Assembly (NCBI GenBank): GCA_043228905.1
Contig: JBHGNT010000011.1
Coordinates: forward strand, 20,150,001-20,214,000
Length of the DNA: 64,000 nucleotides
Reading direction: 5' to 3'
Source of the DNA: Azolla caroliniana
Lineage: Eukaryota > Polypodiophyta
The notes under the pieces are model-generated. The model made no database searches and had not been told where the DNA came from. It saw only the letters and a program-made list of their open reading frames with translations. Numbering within the stretch: the stretch's first letter is position 1; the number at the start of each line of letters is the position of its first letter. The translations under genes and the position numbers were made by a program. Positions 12,216 through 24,395 of the stretch are shown in pieces.

Positions 12216-15200
12216 TCATATATCAAAATTGATAGAGGAATCTGCTAATTCCTCAGCCACTTCCAGCTTCAAAGAGGTTTCCGAAATCAATGACTTGGAC
12301 TGAATTGCAAATTTCACTGAAGAAGCATGGACTTCAAGAAGTTCCTTTTTCGTAGTATAAAAATCCTCTTGTAATGCGGGTTTAGGTTCACAATACGTAT
12401 CAACAGAAGACCTTGTTACACACAGCCATTCTCGAGGTGATTCGATGTCATCACCTCCATTTTGAGGAATGTGCCAAGCTCCACTTGCAGATTCCTGCAC
12501 AGCAAACCTCACAATCCATATATTCACAATTCTTAATTAGTTACAAACTGGTAAAAAAAGACCCAATTCTATACCTGAATTGCCGTTGAATAAGGTGGTG
12601 GCATAAACAGTTCCAATCCATTCGTCGAGAATGTAAATCGGACCTGGAACATTCCCCAATTTATATTAGCAATCATGATATGACGTAGTACAATAGTCTA
12701 AGAGATGAAACAACCATTTGATAGCACATACAACTTGCTTCACTACATTTTAAAAACTGCAAAGGTTCAAGAGGAGAAGAAATACCTTCGACAAAGTTAA
12801 AATAGGGTATTACTTAGCAGTCCGTCCTAAATAAAGCTTCTTCTTTTTTGTTCTATATCGTACAAATTTTTCTTTGATTCACTATTATAGATTAACGACA
12901 TTGTTGGTTTACTACAATAGATGATAATCATTAGAGTTTACCTTATTGGAGCATTTTCAGTGCTCAGTTTATCTTTCTGTCTCAATTTTATGCACCCCAA
13001 TGCACTTTCACCAATACATGCCGTACAAAGAGTAATGAAGAATTCACTGTCCAAACCTTATAACTACTTGACACTTGAAGGTTAACCAACAGTACACAAA
13101 TAATGTAAATCTTTAGCTCAACCAAACTGTGTTTCGATCCCCAGAAATCAATTAAGGTTTGCTTTAGGTAAGTAGTCTTTGACAAAACACCTTGATCAAG
13201 AACAATGTGCCATACCAATTCTCAAACACATATATTACAGAAAATGTTAAATCATTCTTTTATACCCCAACAGATAAAGTACCATTTGTCTCCAAAGACT
13301 CACTAAGACTGGCAGGATATGATCATTGACCGATATTAAACATTACTCGAATTAAAAAATATCATTATCACATATAAATATATTAATGACTGGCTCGACG
13401 CAACCTTCAAGAAAAAATGGATTATTTTTCATGCAGTGTGAAATAAGCACACCTGATGTCTTTCTTTCCATTTAGGGAAGAAATCATTTCCAAGAAGTTC
13501 AAATATATGATCCCGCATCTCATCATTCGTCACAAGGAGAGATTTGCAACGAACTGCAGCATACAACCAATACCTGAACATAAAGAAATAACAATTCTAT
13601 CATAAAACCAGACAGAAATTAGTCAAACGACATTCAGAGTAGCCGTTAACCTCCATGCCTATCCAGAAAACAGCACTTGAATGTATTTGGTGTACCAATC
13701 ATCATTAGATCCATATGGCGTGGAATATAATGATTTGTTTGCAACCCAATTATTGACAATCTGTCGAGATCGTGATGGGATTTGTGCTTTATCTGATGTA
13801 CGCCGACAATGTAAGACTATTAATGGTGGTCTCCCAGTTGGACTTTTGGCTTTAACAGCATCTGCCACTGTTGACACCTGTGAAATAATTCAGAATCTTA
13901 AATATTTATAGACCATGATAACTGGAAGAATGCAATTTTGTATGTGAGCAAGATTATCACTCATAAGCTAAAATGATGCAATGATTATGTCAAGTGATAA
14001 ATAGATCATTCAAACTAAGCCATTTATTATATGGGGAACCTCAGCCAGCTGTATGGAACTTTAGGTACATGGTCTTCCTCTTCAAGAATATGAACTAATG
14101 TTTGGATAGCATTCTCACAAAGAACTTAGTCTATAACAACCAAAAGCAAGTCTTAAAACTATCTAGAACAAATACCTTAAAAGAATACTGCTGGTGAAAT
14201 TGGGGAAATAATACAAGGCCCCAAAACGTCAACAGAGAAAAATTTCTATTGTTTCTTTAAACCCGTCCTCATACCTGATTGAAGTTAAATCCATGAAACA
14301 TGGAGTTATATAAACCAATATTGGCACCATCTATAATAGCTTCTACAGGCTCATTTGCATCTAGCCATTCCTGTCAATCATTAAATGGAAATATCAACTA
14401 TGATCATATGTTAATTGAGGAAACAAGATTCACATTTCAAAACTTCTCTAACTCAAACCTGAAATGCTTTAAAACCATTCGTGTTCTTCTCTTTCTCGAA
14501 AGCAAGGTCAGCAACGCACTTTGCAAACTTCTCTGTCTCATTTGGATCTAGATCTATGGTACATAATTTCTCTCCACAAGATAAACAGACCCCTGTTTTA
14601 CTGATATTTGTTCTCTTTGCTTTCCATTTACCTATGCCTAACCAACCCAGACCATGCCAACCTCCACCACCTGCGATTGTTGCTTCTTTAATATCCTCTT
14701 TAGAAGGTTGAATCTCTTTTCCAGCGAAGGCTGAAGGTTTGCTATTGAACCACTTTTCAATTATCTCAACTGTTGCTGGTTGGAGATCTCTGACAGTTGT
14801 TCTTAACCTATGCAATATAGAATAAACTCTGTCCTCAAGTCCAGCCTCTACACTTACTCCTAGTAAGGCTTGAAGTAAATTTTCATCTGGTAGAACCCCC
14901 GATGCAATCATATGATCATCTACTTGAAATGCTTTTTCTACTTGGTTATTGTTACAAAAACATAGCAATGGTGGCTCATAAGATCTAAGCTTTGGAGCTA
15001 TGTTTGCAGAGGCCATCTTCTTTACAGTCTCAAAGGCCATATCACCATCACCATTGGCGACCGCTAGTCGGGCAATAGATGTAAATGTCGCTTCATTAGA
15101 AGGTACATTTGTATGTATCATATCTTCATAAATCTCTACTCCTTTTCTTGCTGCTAGATCCATATCATATGGGCTGAAATTGATTGCTTCAACATCCTCA

Positions 15201-16655
15201 TTTAATTCTTCTTCCTTTCCTTCCCGCCCTTTCTTCTCTTTATTAATGGATGTTTTATCATTCTTCGAACCTTTTCGCCGGGTTAGGCTTCCAGATGCCG
15301 CAGCCGAGCATATGTATAAGAGCATGTTGTAATGTTGTTGTTTTAGATCAAATATGCCTTGTTTTGCCATATCATAAACTTTAAGTGCACCGTGAAGGTC
15401 TCCATGTTTTGAGCACATGTTAAGCTTCAAGATATGTTGGAGTTCTTCTGAACACTTCCTTGCTCGTTTTGACGGTCTAGATCTACTTGATTCATTTCCC
15501 TTGTTTATGGTTTGCATTACTGCTCGAGGATTTTGCTGGATCTGTTGTTATAAACCGTGTGATTTAGAAGCCTTTTTCTTCTGCTATTGGATAGGGGTAG
15601 GAGAAATTCCCTATTATTGTTTTCTAAATTACAAATACCCACACTCACATTTATTTACATCACTCTCATAAATGAGAGTGGAATCTTATTATCAACACCA
15701 CTCACACCAAGAAGAGTGTAGTGTTATTTATCTACAATATTCATATCAGGAAGAGTAAACCTCTTATTTATTTACATCATTCACCTCTGATGGAAAAAAG
15801 AAAAAAAAAACAAAATATAACCCTGGATTTGTCTTCCTTTCACCAAATTTCCCTAAGTTTTCATGACTTGACCAGATAATTGATCACAATAACACAAATA
15901 TCTGAGAACAAGATAATGAATTGACCGCATAATTACTAAAAATAGGGGTAGAGCAACGGCATTTGGGAAATAATGAAAACTCAGGGGCATTTGATGAAAT
16001 AAAGAGGAACCAAGGAGCACTATGGGGTTGTACCCCAAGTGAACTTCTTAATTTATTTGCATGGTTTAGGTCTGAGAGATTAAATGTTATTCTTTTATTT
16101 ACAACTCACATCAGGGTGAATAGATGCAATTTGGGTGGACGATATGCTAATCTTTGGTGGCGACACGACGTTAACACCAGTCCCCACTCCGAATTTCTGT
16201 AAAGGAAGATCCCTCTTGCTTTGTAAAGGATTCTTCTTCTTCTTCTCTTCTAAAGGAAGATTTTTCTTCTCTGAAGTAAGGTTAATCTTCTTCTTTTCCT
16301 GGATAGACTGACTTTCCTTAGCTTTAACTATTGTGGATGATGAAATCTTGTTTCCATTACTCTCTTTTATATGTCTCCTGTTACCTGTTCGAAAACAAAA
16401 AAATGATGAAAAACTCACACTCCCTGCCAAGTCCCATGTATGCGCTTTTGTATATCTGGGTGTAAACACACAAACATCTTCTTTTCTATAAATAGTTCTT
16501 CTTTTTTCCTATTCTCGTCGAGAGAAAATGATGGTTTGCTGTTCTCAAAGATGAGACAACATTTTAAGATGTGATCTCCTGTTTGGTCTCAGAGGCCATT
16601 TTGGCTTCTCGAAAGAGGTTAATGTTTATTTCTATCTTTCTCTTCTCTTCTCTCT

Positions 16656-16699
<44 letters not shown>

Positions 16700-16941
16700 C
16701 CCCCCCAGCATATTTCCAACACATTTACGAAAAAGAGTATCTTCCAATTATCTGAGGACATAGGGAAGGGATGAGATGAAAGCAGCTTACCTGTCTTGAC
16801 CGAAGCAGAGGACGAGGTTGATGACGAGGGAGAAGAGGAAGCTTTGAGCAGGAACTGAGGGTGTGGTAGCTTCACAGGAAAAGCTATGGCGGCGCGAGGG
16901 AAAGCAGAAAGCTCAGTCCAGATACAAGTCTTCAGCTCCAT
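12216..16941 (-). CDS. PRORP1: Proteinaceous RNase P, probably organellar
   Basis: Cleaves the 5' leader from precursor tRNAs without an RNA subunit. Exons in coding order: 16941-16791, 16384-16110, 15541-14459, 14370-14275, 13877-13696, 13573-13453, 12643-12575, 12494-12216. Phases close, giving 751 aa. Residues 1-50 are Ser/Ala-rich with few acids (LPHPQFLLKASSSPSSS), like a chloroplast/mitochondrial transit peptide. A Lys-rich linker follows to about 140, then the PPR domain about 165-400. Central zinc region: CLSC (Cys461, Cys464), completed by His667 and Cys684 near the C-terminus. NYN nuclease: Asp517 (IIDGANIGLY), Asp594/Asp595 (GSNDDWYWLY), Asp613 (LVTNDEMRDH). The 18-residue spacing from Asp595 to Asp613 equals that in Arabidopsis PRORP1 as I recall it. 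Odd: a Lys/Glu-rich insertion about 221-265 inside the PPR domain. If exons 1-2 were not joined, the ATG at 15517 would give a 601-aa nuclear-type form; in-phase splicing favours the long form. Confidence 0.92.
15947..16045 (+). repeat. Dispersed repeat copy in a PRORP intron
   Basis: The words GGCATTTGGGAAATAATG and AGGGGCATTTGATGAAATAAAG match, with divergence, sequences at 30600-30680, 31385-31450 and 31590-31650, all in the same orientation. It is in the intron between PRORP exons 2 and 3. Element class unknown. Confidence 0.6.
16644..16706. repeat. CT microsatellite plus C run in PRORP intron 1
   Basis: An interrupted CT run of about 50 bp ends in about ten C. It lies in the first PRORP intron (16385-16790) and does not interrupt coding. 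Confidence 0.9.
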
Positions 16942-17644
16942 GGAGATTATTATTAGGCCCGGGGAGAGACGAACACCATCGCTCGGTTGGGGTCGCTCCC
17001 CTCTTAGAACGAAGAAGGCTAAGAAGCGTAGTATCTATTTAGCTCTCATTCACATACATACATACATGCATAACATACACATACATACATACATACATAC
17101 ATACATACATTATTATTACATACAAACCTACATACACACATGTATACATACATAACATACATACATACATATACTCTCACACTTAAGGCTAAGTAGACAA
17201 CCCTCGACAAACACCCCAAGAGAAGAAGATGGATGGGATGGAATGTATCATGTATCCTACCTCACCAACCCGCCACACATTATGTCTCGTCCTCTTATAT
17301 AGTGGCATGGTTGCACACCATCCACACATTTGGGTTCATTTACGTTGTCACTTGTACACTTCACTCGTGACCTCCATCCTACCCATGTTCTTCGCATCAC
17401 AAAATGGCATCGATTAATAAATAGCTCGAGGACTTCTCTTCTTTTTTCACATAAATGTGCATATACAAACATCGGCGCAAAACTACTAGCTACCCTATCA
17501 ATGGTAAACATCTCTGCATTTCTCTTAAATATACCCCTCATTTCTCAAGAATTCCCAAATACTCCTAATATATTTGAAGTGCACACTTCGCTCTTTAAAA
17601 ACTCTTTTCCTTGTTGGTAATCTCCTTAAACTCTCTCTCAAAAA
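16942..17644. other. Upstream region of PRORP and tetranucleotide repeat
   Basis: Contains the presumed PRORP promoter, then an imperfect CATA repeat at about 17050-17173. No gene seen. Confidence 0.5.
17050..17173. repeat. Imperfect CATA tetranucleotide array
   Basis: About 120 bp of CATA units with interruptions, including a short ATT block at 17109-17116. Confidence 0.9.
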
Positions 17645-18044
17645 ACAATATTCTTCACGGAACAAGGAAACCATTCACATCAATACATGTTAGAGCCCAT
17701 CCCATTGTTTGCCATTTGAACCATTACTTCCATGCATTGCAATGTGAGATGGGCCAGTGGTTGACTATGCACACTTAGCCCCAAACAAGTTTGAGAGACT
17801 AAGTATCACACTTTGATATAATGCTCTACCTTTAATCATATTCAATCATGTTTTCCACGCATCTTTGACCAAGCCCACACCTTGCACAAAGTTTCTCTCA
17901 CAACCATAATGTGCACTCCCAATTGTGACATTCATAGGCGAGGTTCTTGAACATTGAGAGTTGCTACTCACTTTCACATGTATCACATGAAATATAATAT
18001 TTTTGGTCTCATAGGTCATATTTGACCTCCGAATATGATAATAG

Positions 18045-18090
<46 letters not shown>
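17645..18090 (+). mobile_element. 5'-truncated LINE copy (3' end only)
   Basis: This segment is alignable to 39877-40316, the region after the LINE reverse-transcriptase remnant. Shared anchors in the same order: ATATTCTTC(A/G)CGGAAC, AGTTTGAGAG, TATCACACTTTGATA, TCACTTTCACATGTATCAC and the terminal TCTCATAGGTCATATTTGAC. Both copies then run into a CT microsatellite. A copy lacking the coding part but keeping the 3' end is the normal product of incomplete LINE insertion. No clean target duplication was identified. Confidence 0.75.
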
Positions 18091-19067
18091 GCAATGCATA
18101 TTTTGAATTAATGTGAAATACAAATACGTGATGTCATGTTGTACCTACTTCTATAGTGACGAGCTTATGGCTCAAAGGCAACTATTGAATTATTTAGCTC
18201 GTTGTACAAATCATGACTTTCTCACATATATTGTTGCATTGTGTGTCTCTTTTCTAAAATGAATCCCATATTGATGGGTCAAACTTCCAACTTTACAATG
18301 TTAGAATAGGTGGCACAATCATCCCAACCATGCTACACCAAACTACTAAATTCTATTATTTGCTTGACAAGTATCACCCACACATGCATAGCTACAACCC
18401 ATCTCCTTGTCCATAATATGCACCATCAATTCCATAAGGCTTTTCTTCATACGTATTCAAGCTTGCTTTGCTTGCACTTTCGAAAACCCGAGCTACTATT
18501 CTCGTTGTCCCAAAACAAAATTTTTTTCTTGCTCAGAATGCGATATTTTAATCGTGATGTCTATCAATGAAAGTTTGACACATCCACGACCACTCATCAA
18601 TGCATCAATGCACGTAGATGCAAATTGCAACGTCCAAAAGTAAAATGGTGGAGCATGGAGAACCATCTTACCAACCCTCTTGCCTACCCCCGTCCTCCCA
18701 CCACCACCCAAAAGAACTAACACGCTACATATATCACTCATACATGGCAATATATATATAGCTTGTGTCTATCTACGACCAAATCATAAAGAGGCTTGGC
18801 GAGGGAATCACGGCCACAGATAGTGTAGGGCACTTAGCTGAGGATTCTTAAAGAGTTAAAGAAACATTGGATGTATGTACCATGTATGTATTCGAGTGTC
18901 GTATGAGACCAAAACGTTTGTGGGGGTATGTGGTGTGAATTTTTGTGAGGGGCATGATTGATCTATTGATTGGGAAATATATCCATTTTGGTTTGGTTCT
19001 GTCCTAATTTATGTTTTGAAAGGAAAGAGAAGGAAAGACCCGAACGGTGGGGCTCCCCCAAGGTCCC
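18091..19067. other. Intergenic, promoter side of the coiled-coil gene
   Basis: No gene supported. A short poly-TA stretch lies near 18750. The last 100 bases would be the 5' UTR/promoter of the gene starting at 19068. Confidence 0.5.
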
Positions 19068-22000
19068 ATGGCTTCTCCCAGGTCCAGATTCCCTCCTTCC
19101 CTGCTCCTCCTCTTCGTCTCCTTCGCGCTTCTCGCCGTCATCGGATTCCAGACGTTCAGAGGCCGCAAGATCTCTGCAGATCTGCTCAAGCACAAGGACT
19201 TCACCATTCATAAACTCGACGAACGCTTGCAGGTACAGAAATGCGATGTCTCTGCTCTTCCATGTTCTGTTTTTGGCTGTTTTATGTTATGTGGTTTCCC
19301 CATCGAGAGAGAGAGAGAGAGAGCGAGAGATCCATATTTGAGTTGGCTGTGATAACTGATTGGAGCTAGCGAAAGTTTTATTTCGATACACCAATGTGGC
19401 ACGTAGTTTAGGATAAGTGATATATGCTGTAAAAAAATATGTGTGGAACTAAGGATTTTGAGCCTCCACATTATTTTGATAGCCAAATCGCTTACTATCA
19501 GGGTGACAATACTCAAGGGTGAGAGCGAGAGGGGGGGTCTGGCGAGGGAGAGATTCTAGTAGCAAACAGAACAGAGTAGAGGGATGGGAAAATCAAGAAG
19601 AAGAAATTGGAGGGAATTTCACTCTCCATTATATGATTCATGTAAACAAATAAGAGTGTGGGTGTGTAGGATTCTATAGTTTTTTGCTTCCATCCTTCGT
19701 GAACGTCGAGGTTTAGCTCACTTTATGTGGAAGAAAACTCACAGTTCTCTGTCTCTAATGCAACAAGGAGACTTCCGATCTGTTGACAAAAGAAATTCAT
19801 GTATACATTGCCATGCTGACATTTTCCTGGGCTTCACCAATTCATTGCTAGCCATATGATACCAACGATGCTTCTACCTTATCTCCTTCCCCCATCAGTT
19901 GCTTTGGATCATCAGGAGAGGGGACTGGAACCATCAGTTTCCATTCGTTCCACATTAAATCCTGTCTCATTATCAAAATCCAAAATTGTCATCATTTTAA
20001 ACTTTCACAGACAAACAATAACACAGAGATATGAAGGAGGAAAAAAAAATTATATTAAGTGGAACTCCGAAGTGTGACTACTTTAGAGCCCCAAGCTTGC
20101 AATGGAGATAAAACTCTAAACTAGGATTTCATTACCTACTAACTTGATTGTTGTACTAACTTCCAAACCATTCCTGATTGATACTAGTTCACGCCAATAA
20201 GACTTCCTGAGTTTTAGTCTCTTGACAATTATTATTTGTTTTATTAAAAATATTGCACCAAGATATTTGTGGGGGTACTACTTGTTTTTTCTGTTTAACC
20301 CAACAGGAGTCAGTACCTTCCTATGATTAGATACCCATGAAACTAAGCAAATAAATAAATAAATTAGGTAACCAGAGTCCAGTTTTGATCTACTATGTGA
20401 AAACTTGAATCACATTTAAGTTAATTTATTGGGTTATGCAAGAATCAAGCTTGCATCAGTCACATCAATATATGTTTAGTATATAAACAAATAAGACAGC
20501 CTAGACTAAAAGGAAATATTCTCAAATGTGATCAGAACCAAAGCACAGTAAGGGGAACTCATATCTAGTTTACATATAGTAATGGATATATGGTAGTGTG
20601 TTGAATGCCCTCATTTGTCAATCACAGATAATTTATTTGCAATTCTTTAAACAGTTTCAAAATGTGGCGTTCTTCCCTTTCCAAACGTTGTACCAAGGTG
20701 TACTCAGTTATAAGAGAAACGTATTATTCTTTATGGTTTCTTGCCAAGCACATGAGATCATATAGGCGAGTATTCCTTGGTACTGGACATGATACTTTCT
20801 TGAATTTTGAGAGATTCAACTGTTGTGTGAATTATGGAAAATAAGTGTGTTGATTTGAATGATAGTTGTGAAAATCAGACTAGAAAAGAAAGATCTGAAA
20901 TATTCTGGTAAAGAATTATGAGATTAAAATGCAGAGCTCGACACATGTAGGGCCATACAACAAATTATCAGCAAATAAATTTGACATTGATTGATGCTCA
21001 AACAAGTGTGGCATGGCTTTGTTGTTTGTGTATTATGTCAAGTGTTCTACTATTTGAACTCTAATTTCCAGTCAGTGAACCAAAGAGGAGAAACCGAATG
21101 TCTAATATATCAGCCAACAAAAACCTTGATATGTGAATTCTGATCAGAAGACATCAGAAACTCTAGTTTCTGTGATTGAGAAGGAAGAGTGGTCGAGATC
21201 GGGGCTCTCTTCACAGAAAGTATTTCTTCGGAAAAACATGAGTACTAGCAAACGTAAGCGTACTCCGTACTTTCCAGGAGTTTATTGTATAATTGTCAAA
21301 CGTTATGAACTGGGTATTGTGTGCGTTTTTACTGTATCCCTGTTTTATGTGTAAGGGTTAAAGATATATGTTATTGTACAGTTCTTTTCAATCACATATA
21401 TCAATTCCAGGTTGTGCCACAGAAGTTGCTCATTCTATTTCAATTCGCTTCCCAAGTTTCTCCCAACTTTTTTTTGAAAAACTTAGCCAATCTTCAAGCT
21501 AGATATAGCAAATCCTCTGTTGACTATGTTATACAAGTACACGGTATTTATTTATTGAGATACATTTCTACTATTTTATATGTGATATTTGCAGTATTGA
21601 AGCATATGGCTTACTGTTTTTGAGTATAATGTATGTATATTCAATATAATTTTCAGAAGGAGAAGGAAAAGGCTGCTGTTTTGCAAGAGAAATTAGCAAG
21701 AACGTCAGCACAGAAGGAGAAGTTGGATGGTCTTAAACAAAGTTTAAGTGGACAACTCATAGAATTGGAACGTGTGAAGTCCTTGACTGAAGAGGAGAAA
21801 AAGAGGCTGGAATCCTCTCTTCAAGATAGAGATCATGAAATCAGTGACTTGAAAGAAAAACTCTCCCTTTATGATGAAAGAAGGGAAGAACTCAAACTAA
21901 TGAAAGATGAGATTTTGCAAAAAGATGCAGAGATCAAAAACCTGAAGGCACAGCTATATGGGAAAACAAGCCAGTCATATGAAAAGGATGATTCAAAGTC

Positions 22001-22421
22001 AGATAGCAACAGCTCATCTACAGATTATATTCTTCTTTATAAGGGACAAGATGTGAACAGTGGTATTAATAATAGCATGAATCAAGACTCCAGTGCAGTG
22101 GAAGAGAGAGATTTGAAAGAGAGAGAGAGAGTTTCTGCTGAGGTCAAAGCAGAGGGTGAAGATGACGTGAAAGGTGAAGATGATGTTAAAAATGAAGAAG
22201 AAAGTGAAGAAAATGATGAGAAAAATGAGGTGGATATAGAAGAGGACTCGAGGGTGAACGATTCTGAGAAAAGCCATGATGAGGAAGAAACAGATGAGCA
22301 ACCAGAAGGTGATACTGAAAAAAGCCATGAAGAGGAAGAGACAGATGAGCAAACGGATGTAGACATGGAAGTTTCCAATAAAGCAAACCTTGATGAAGAT
22401 GACACAGCAGCTTTAGAGTAG
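19068..22421 (+). CDS. Signal-anchored coiled-coil protein with acidic tail
   Basis: Function unknown. Exons 19068-19232 and 21657-22421 are joined in phase 0 across a 2.4-kb intron, giving 309 aa. I chose ATG 19068 because an in-frame extension upstream has no ATG and what follows is a clean signal anchor: MASPRSR, then a hydrophobic helix about residues 9-27 (LLLLFVSFALLAVIGF), then a basic FRGRK stop. This predicts a type II, cytoplasm-short orientation, probably in the endomembrane system. Residues about 56-160 are a heptad-like coiled coil rich in Lys, Glu and Leu. The tail from about 175 is low-complexity acidic, with the repeated block EKSHDEEETDEQ / EKSHEEEETDEQ. I recall similar short anchored coiled-coil proteins in other land plants, without a named role. 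An extra small exon inside the long intron cannot be excluded. Confidence 0.75.
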
Positions 22422-24395
22422 ATATATGATGGCAACATTTTTTGTACATTCAGCTCAGTGTGCATTTTCGCAGCTCTGGTTCATGAGACTGATACCATTC
22501 CAGGTGTTGGAAAATCATCTTGTAGATGAGAAATTCTCTCTTCTTGGAATTTCTCTCCTTCAAAAACATTGCATCTTTCAGAGAAGAGGAGAGAACACAT
22601 CTCTATCATGCTTTTTGAGTTCCTGTAGAAGAAATTTCCCACAAACAATGTTTGTTATGGTGATATGTGCATGCTGCTTAGTCGATGTCAACTTTTATGT
22701 GGCGTTAACTCTACTACAAGATTCTATTGTATTTGACAATTCCATTTGATAACAGTATGTTTTACATATGTCCTAATTTTGTTGTTTTGGCATTGTTTTA
22801 ATCTGTTATTATGTTCTGGTAGGGCATCATCATAAAACATATTACAATGATCAAATCACTCTCACCCTGTGATCTGTCTTGTCAAGCATATACATATCAT
22901 TCTCATTTCAGTTCATAGGACCTTACATGTTTCTGTGTGGTATTATACTTGGTTTGGTTAATAAGATATACATTACCAAACAAAGTGGAAAAGAATTTAA
23001 TAAGCATACAACAGCACTTCCAAGTAAAGTTCATATTGTTTTCTCGGCACACAATATTGGATATTTTTATTCACTGGGAACACAGATGATGTACATAATG
23101 TCTACTGTCAAGACACTTAAAGAGTAGCCAAAATGTTGAGAAATATCTCAGAACACTTCCATATACCAAACTTTGATCATAACAAATTATATTTTCACAT
23201 CTTATTCTGCGTGGGTTGTGTCATTTCCTGTATGTCACAATGTTTCACACCCACAATATCCACTTGTTCATCATGTTATTATTATCCAAACAATTTTTAT
23301 CAATAATTATATATAACTTCATTCTAATTAGCACCTGTAAATCCTCAATACTTTTGTGGGCCATCCAATTTCATAATTACGGACTAATATATGCTCGTAC
23401 ATCACATGTTCCGGTGCAAGTTATGCATTTCCAGTTCAGAAAACTTTCATTTGCTGCATGACAAGCATCCCCTTGTACTAAGAGGAGAGAAACAAAGAAA
23501 AATCTCAAAGCCAGGCTACTCATAATATAACAATTATTCGAGTTCAAGATCAACGTTCCAAAAACCAACAATTACTCCTTTCGTGTTGACTTTCTTGAAT
23601 AATGCATGTTCCATCTAAAACTAGCAGAAAGCTCAAATAATATATTGGAATCATATGCACAGAAGAGTTGAATGCAATAATATTTTTGAATCAAGTTTTC
23701 AAGTAGGGCGTGCAGGCTGTAGGATTCATCAAATACTCTGATATAAAGAGAGCACCAAACAACAAACAATTTATATTGAAGCACTACATAGAAATGGTTA
23801 AATTCACAGACAATAGATATAGACCATTGACTCAACATCAAAACTAATGTTACTTTAAAATAAGAACAGGAACCATCTGAATTCAAAGTTTTTCTTTACA
23901 AGCTTCGTGAAGTCATCAAAATGCTAATATTCTCCTACTGTGTTGACACAATATAGTCTAAGTTATCTAAACCTATGCACTAATAATTATTAACCACCCG
24001 CTGAATATAGTTCTATTGTGAAGATGGAACCATCAAATTGCATTAGTGGATCATTGTGCATTATTATCAAAATGGTCACAAATCTGGCTCTATATTTGTT
24101 ATGGTTACATCAATCAAAGCAAAATAAAACAAAAACAGCAACTTTATAATCATGTCTGAGTTCCATTTGCAAACTACAAAAATAGGCCCAAGACAAATAT
24201 AGATGAGACTAAATTTAGTTTCCGCCATGATAGCTTGATAATTAATCAAAAACTTTCACCTCGAATGATTAACAATACTTGAAAAAGAGAAAACATACAT
24301 GAAAAATCTGCCGAGGAGTTCACTCCTTGATCACAAAGGAAAAAGCTTTATCGGAAACTATGAAATTACAAAACTACCCTAGTTCAAAAACTGTT
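22422..24395. other. Intergenic region between convergent genes
   Basis: Holds the 3' UTRs of the coiled-coil gene (+) and eL8 (-). AT-rich and without a recognisable element. Confidence 0.5.

Noticed and set aside
17050-17173. CRISPR-like repeat array
   Set aside because: It is a plain CATA microsatellite without spacers, in a plant nuclear genome.
22082-22465. 127-codon Ser-rich minus-strand frame
   Set aside because: Antisense shadow of the acidic Glu/Asp-rich tail of the coiled-coil protein; no independent support.
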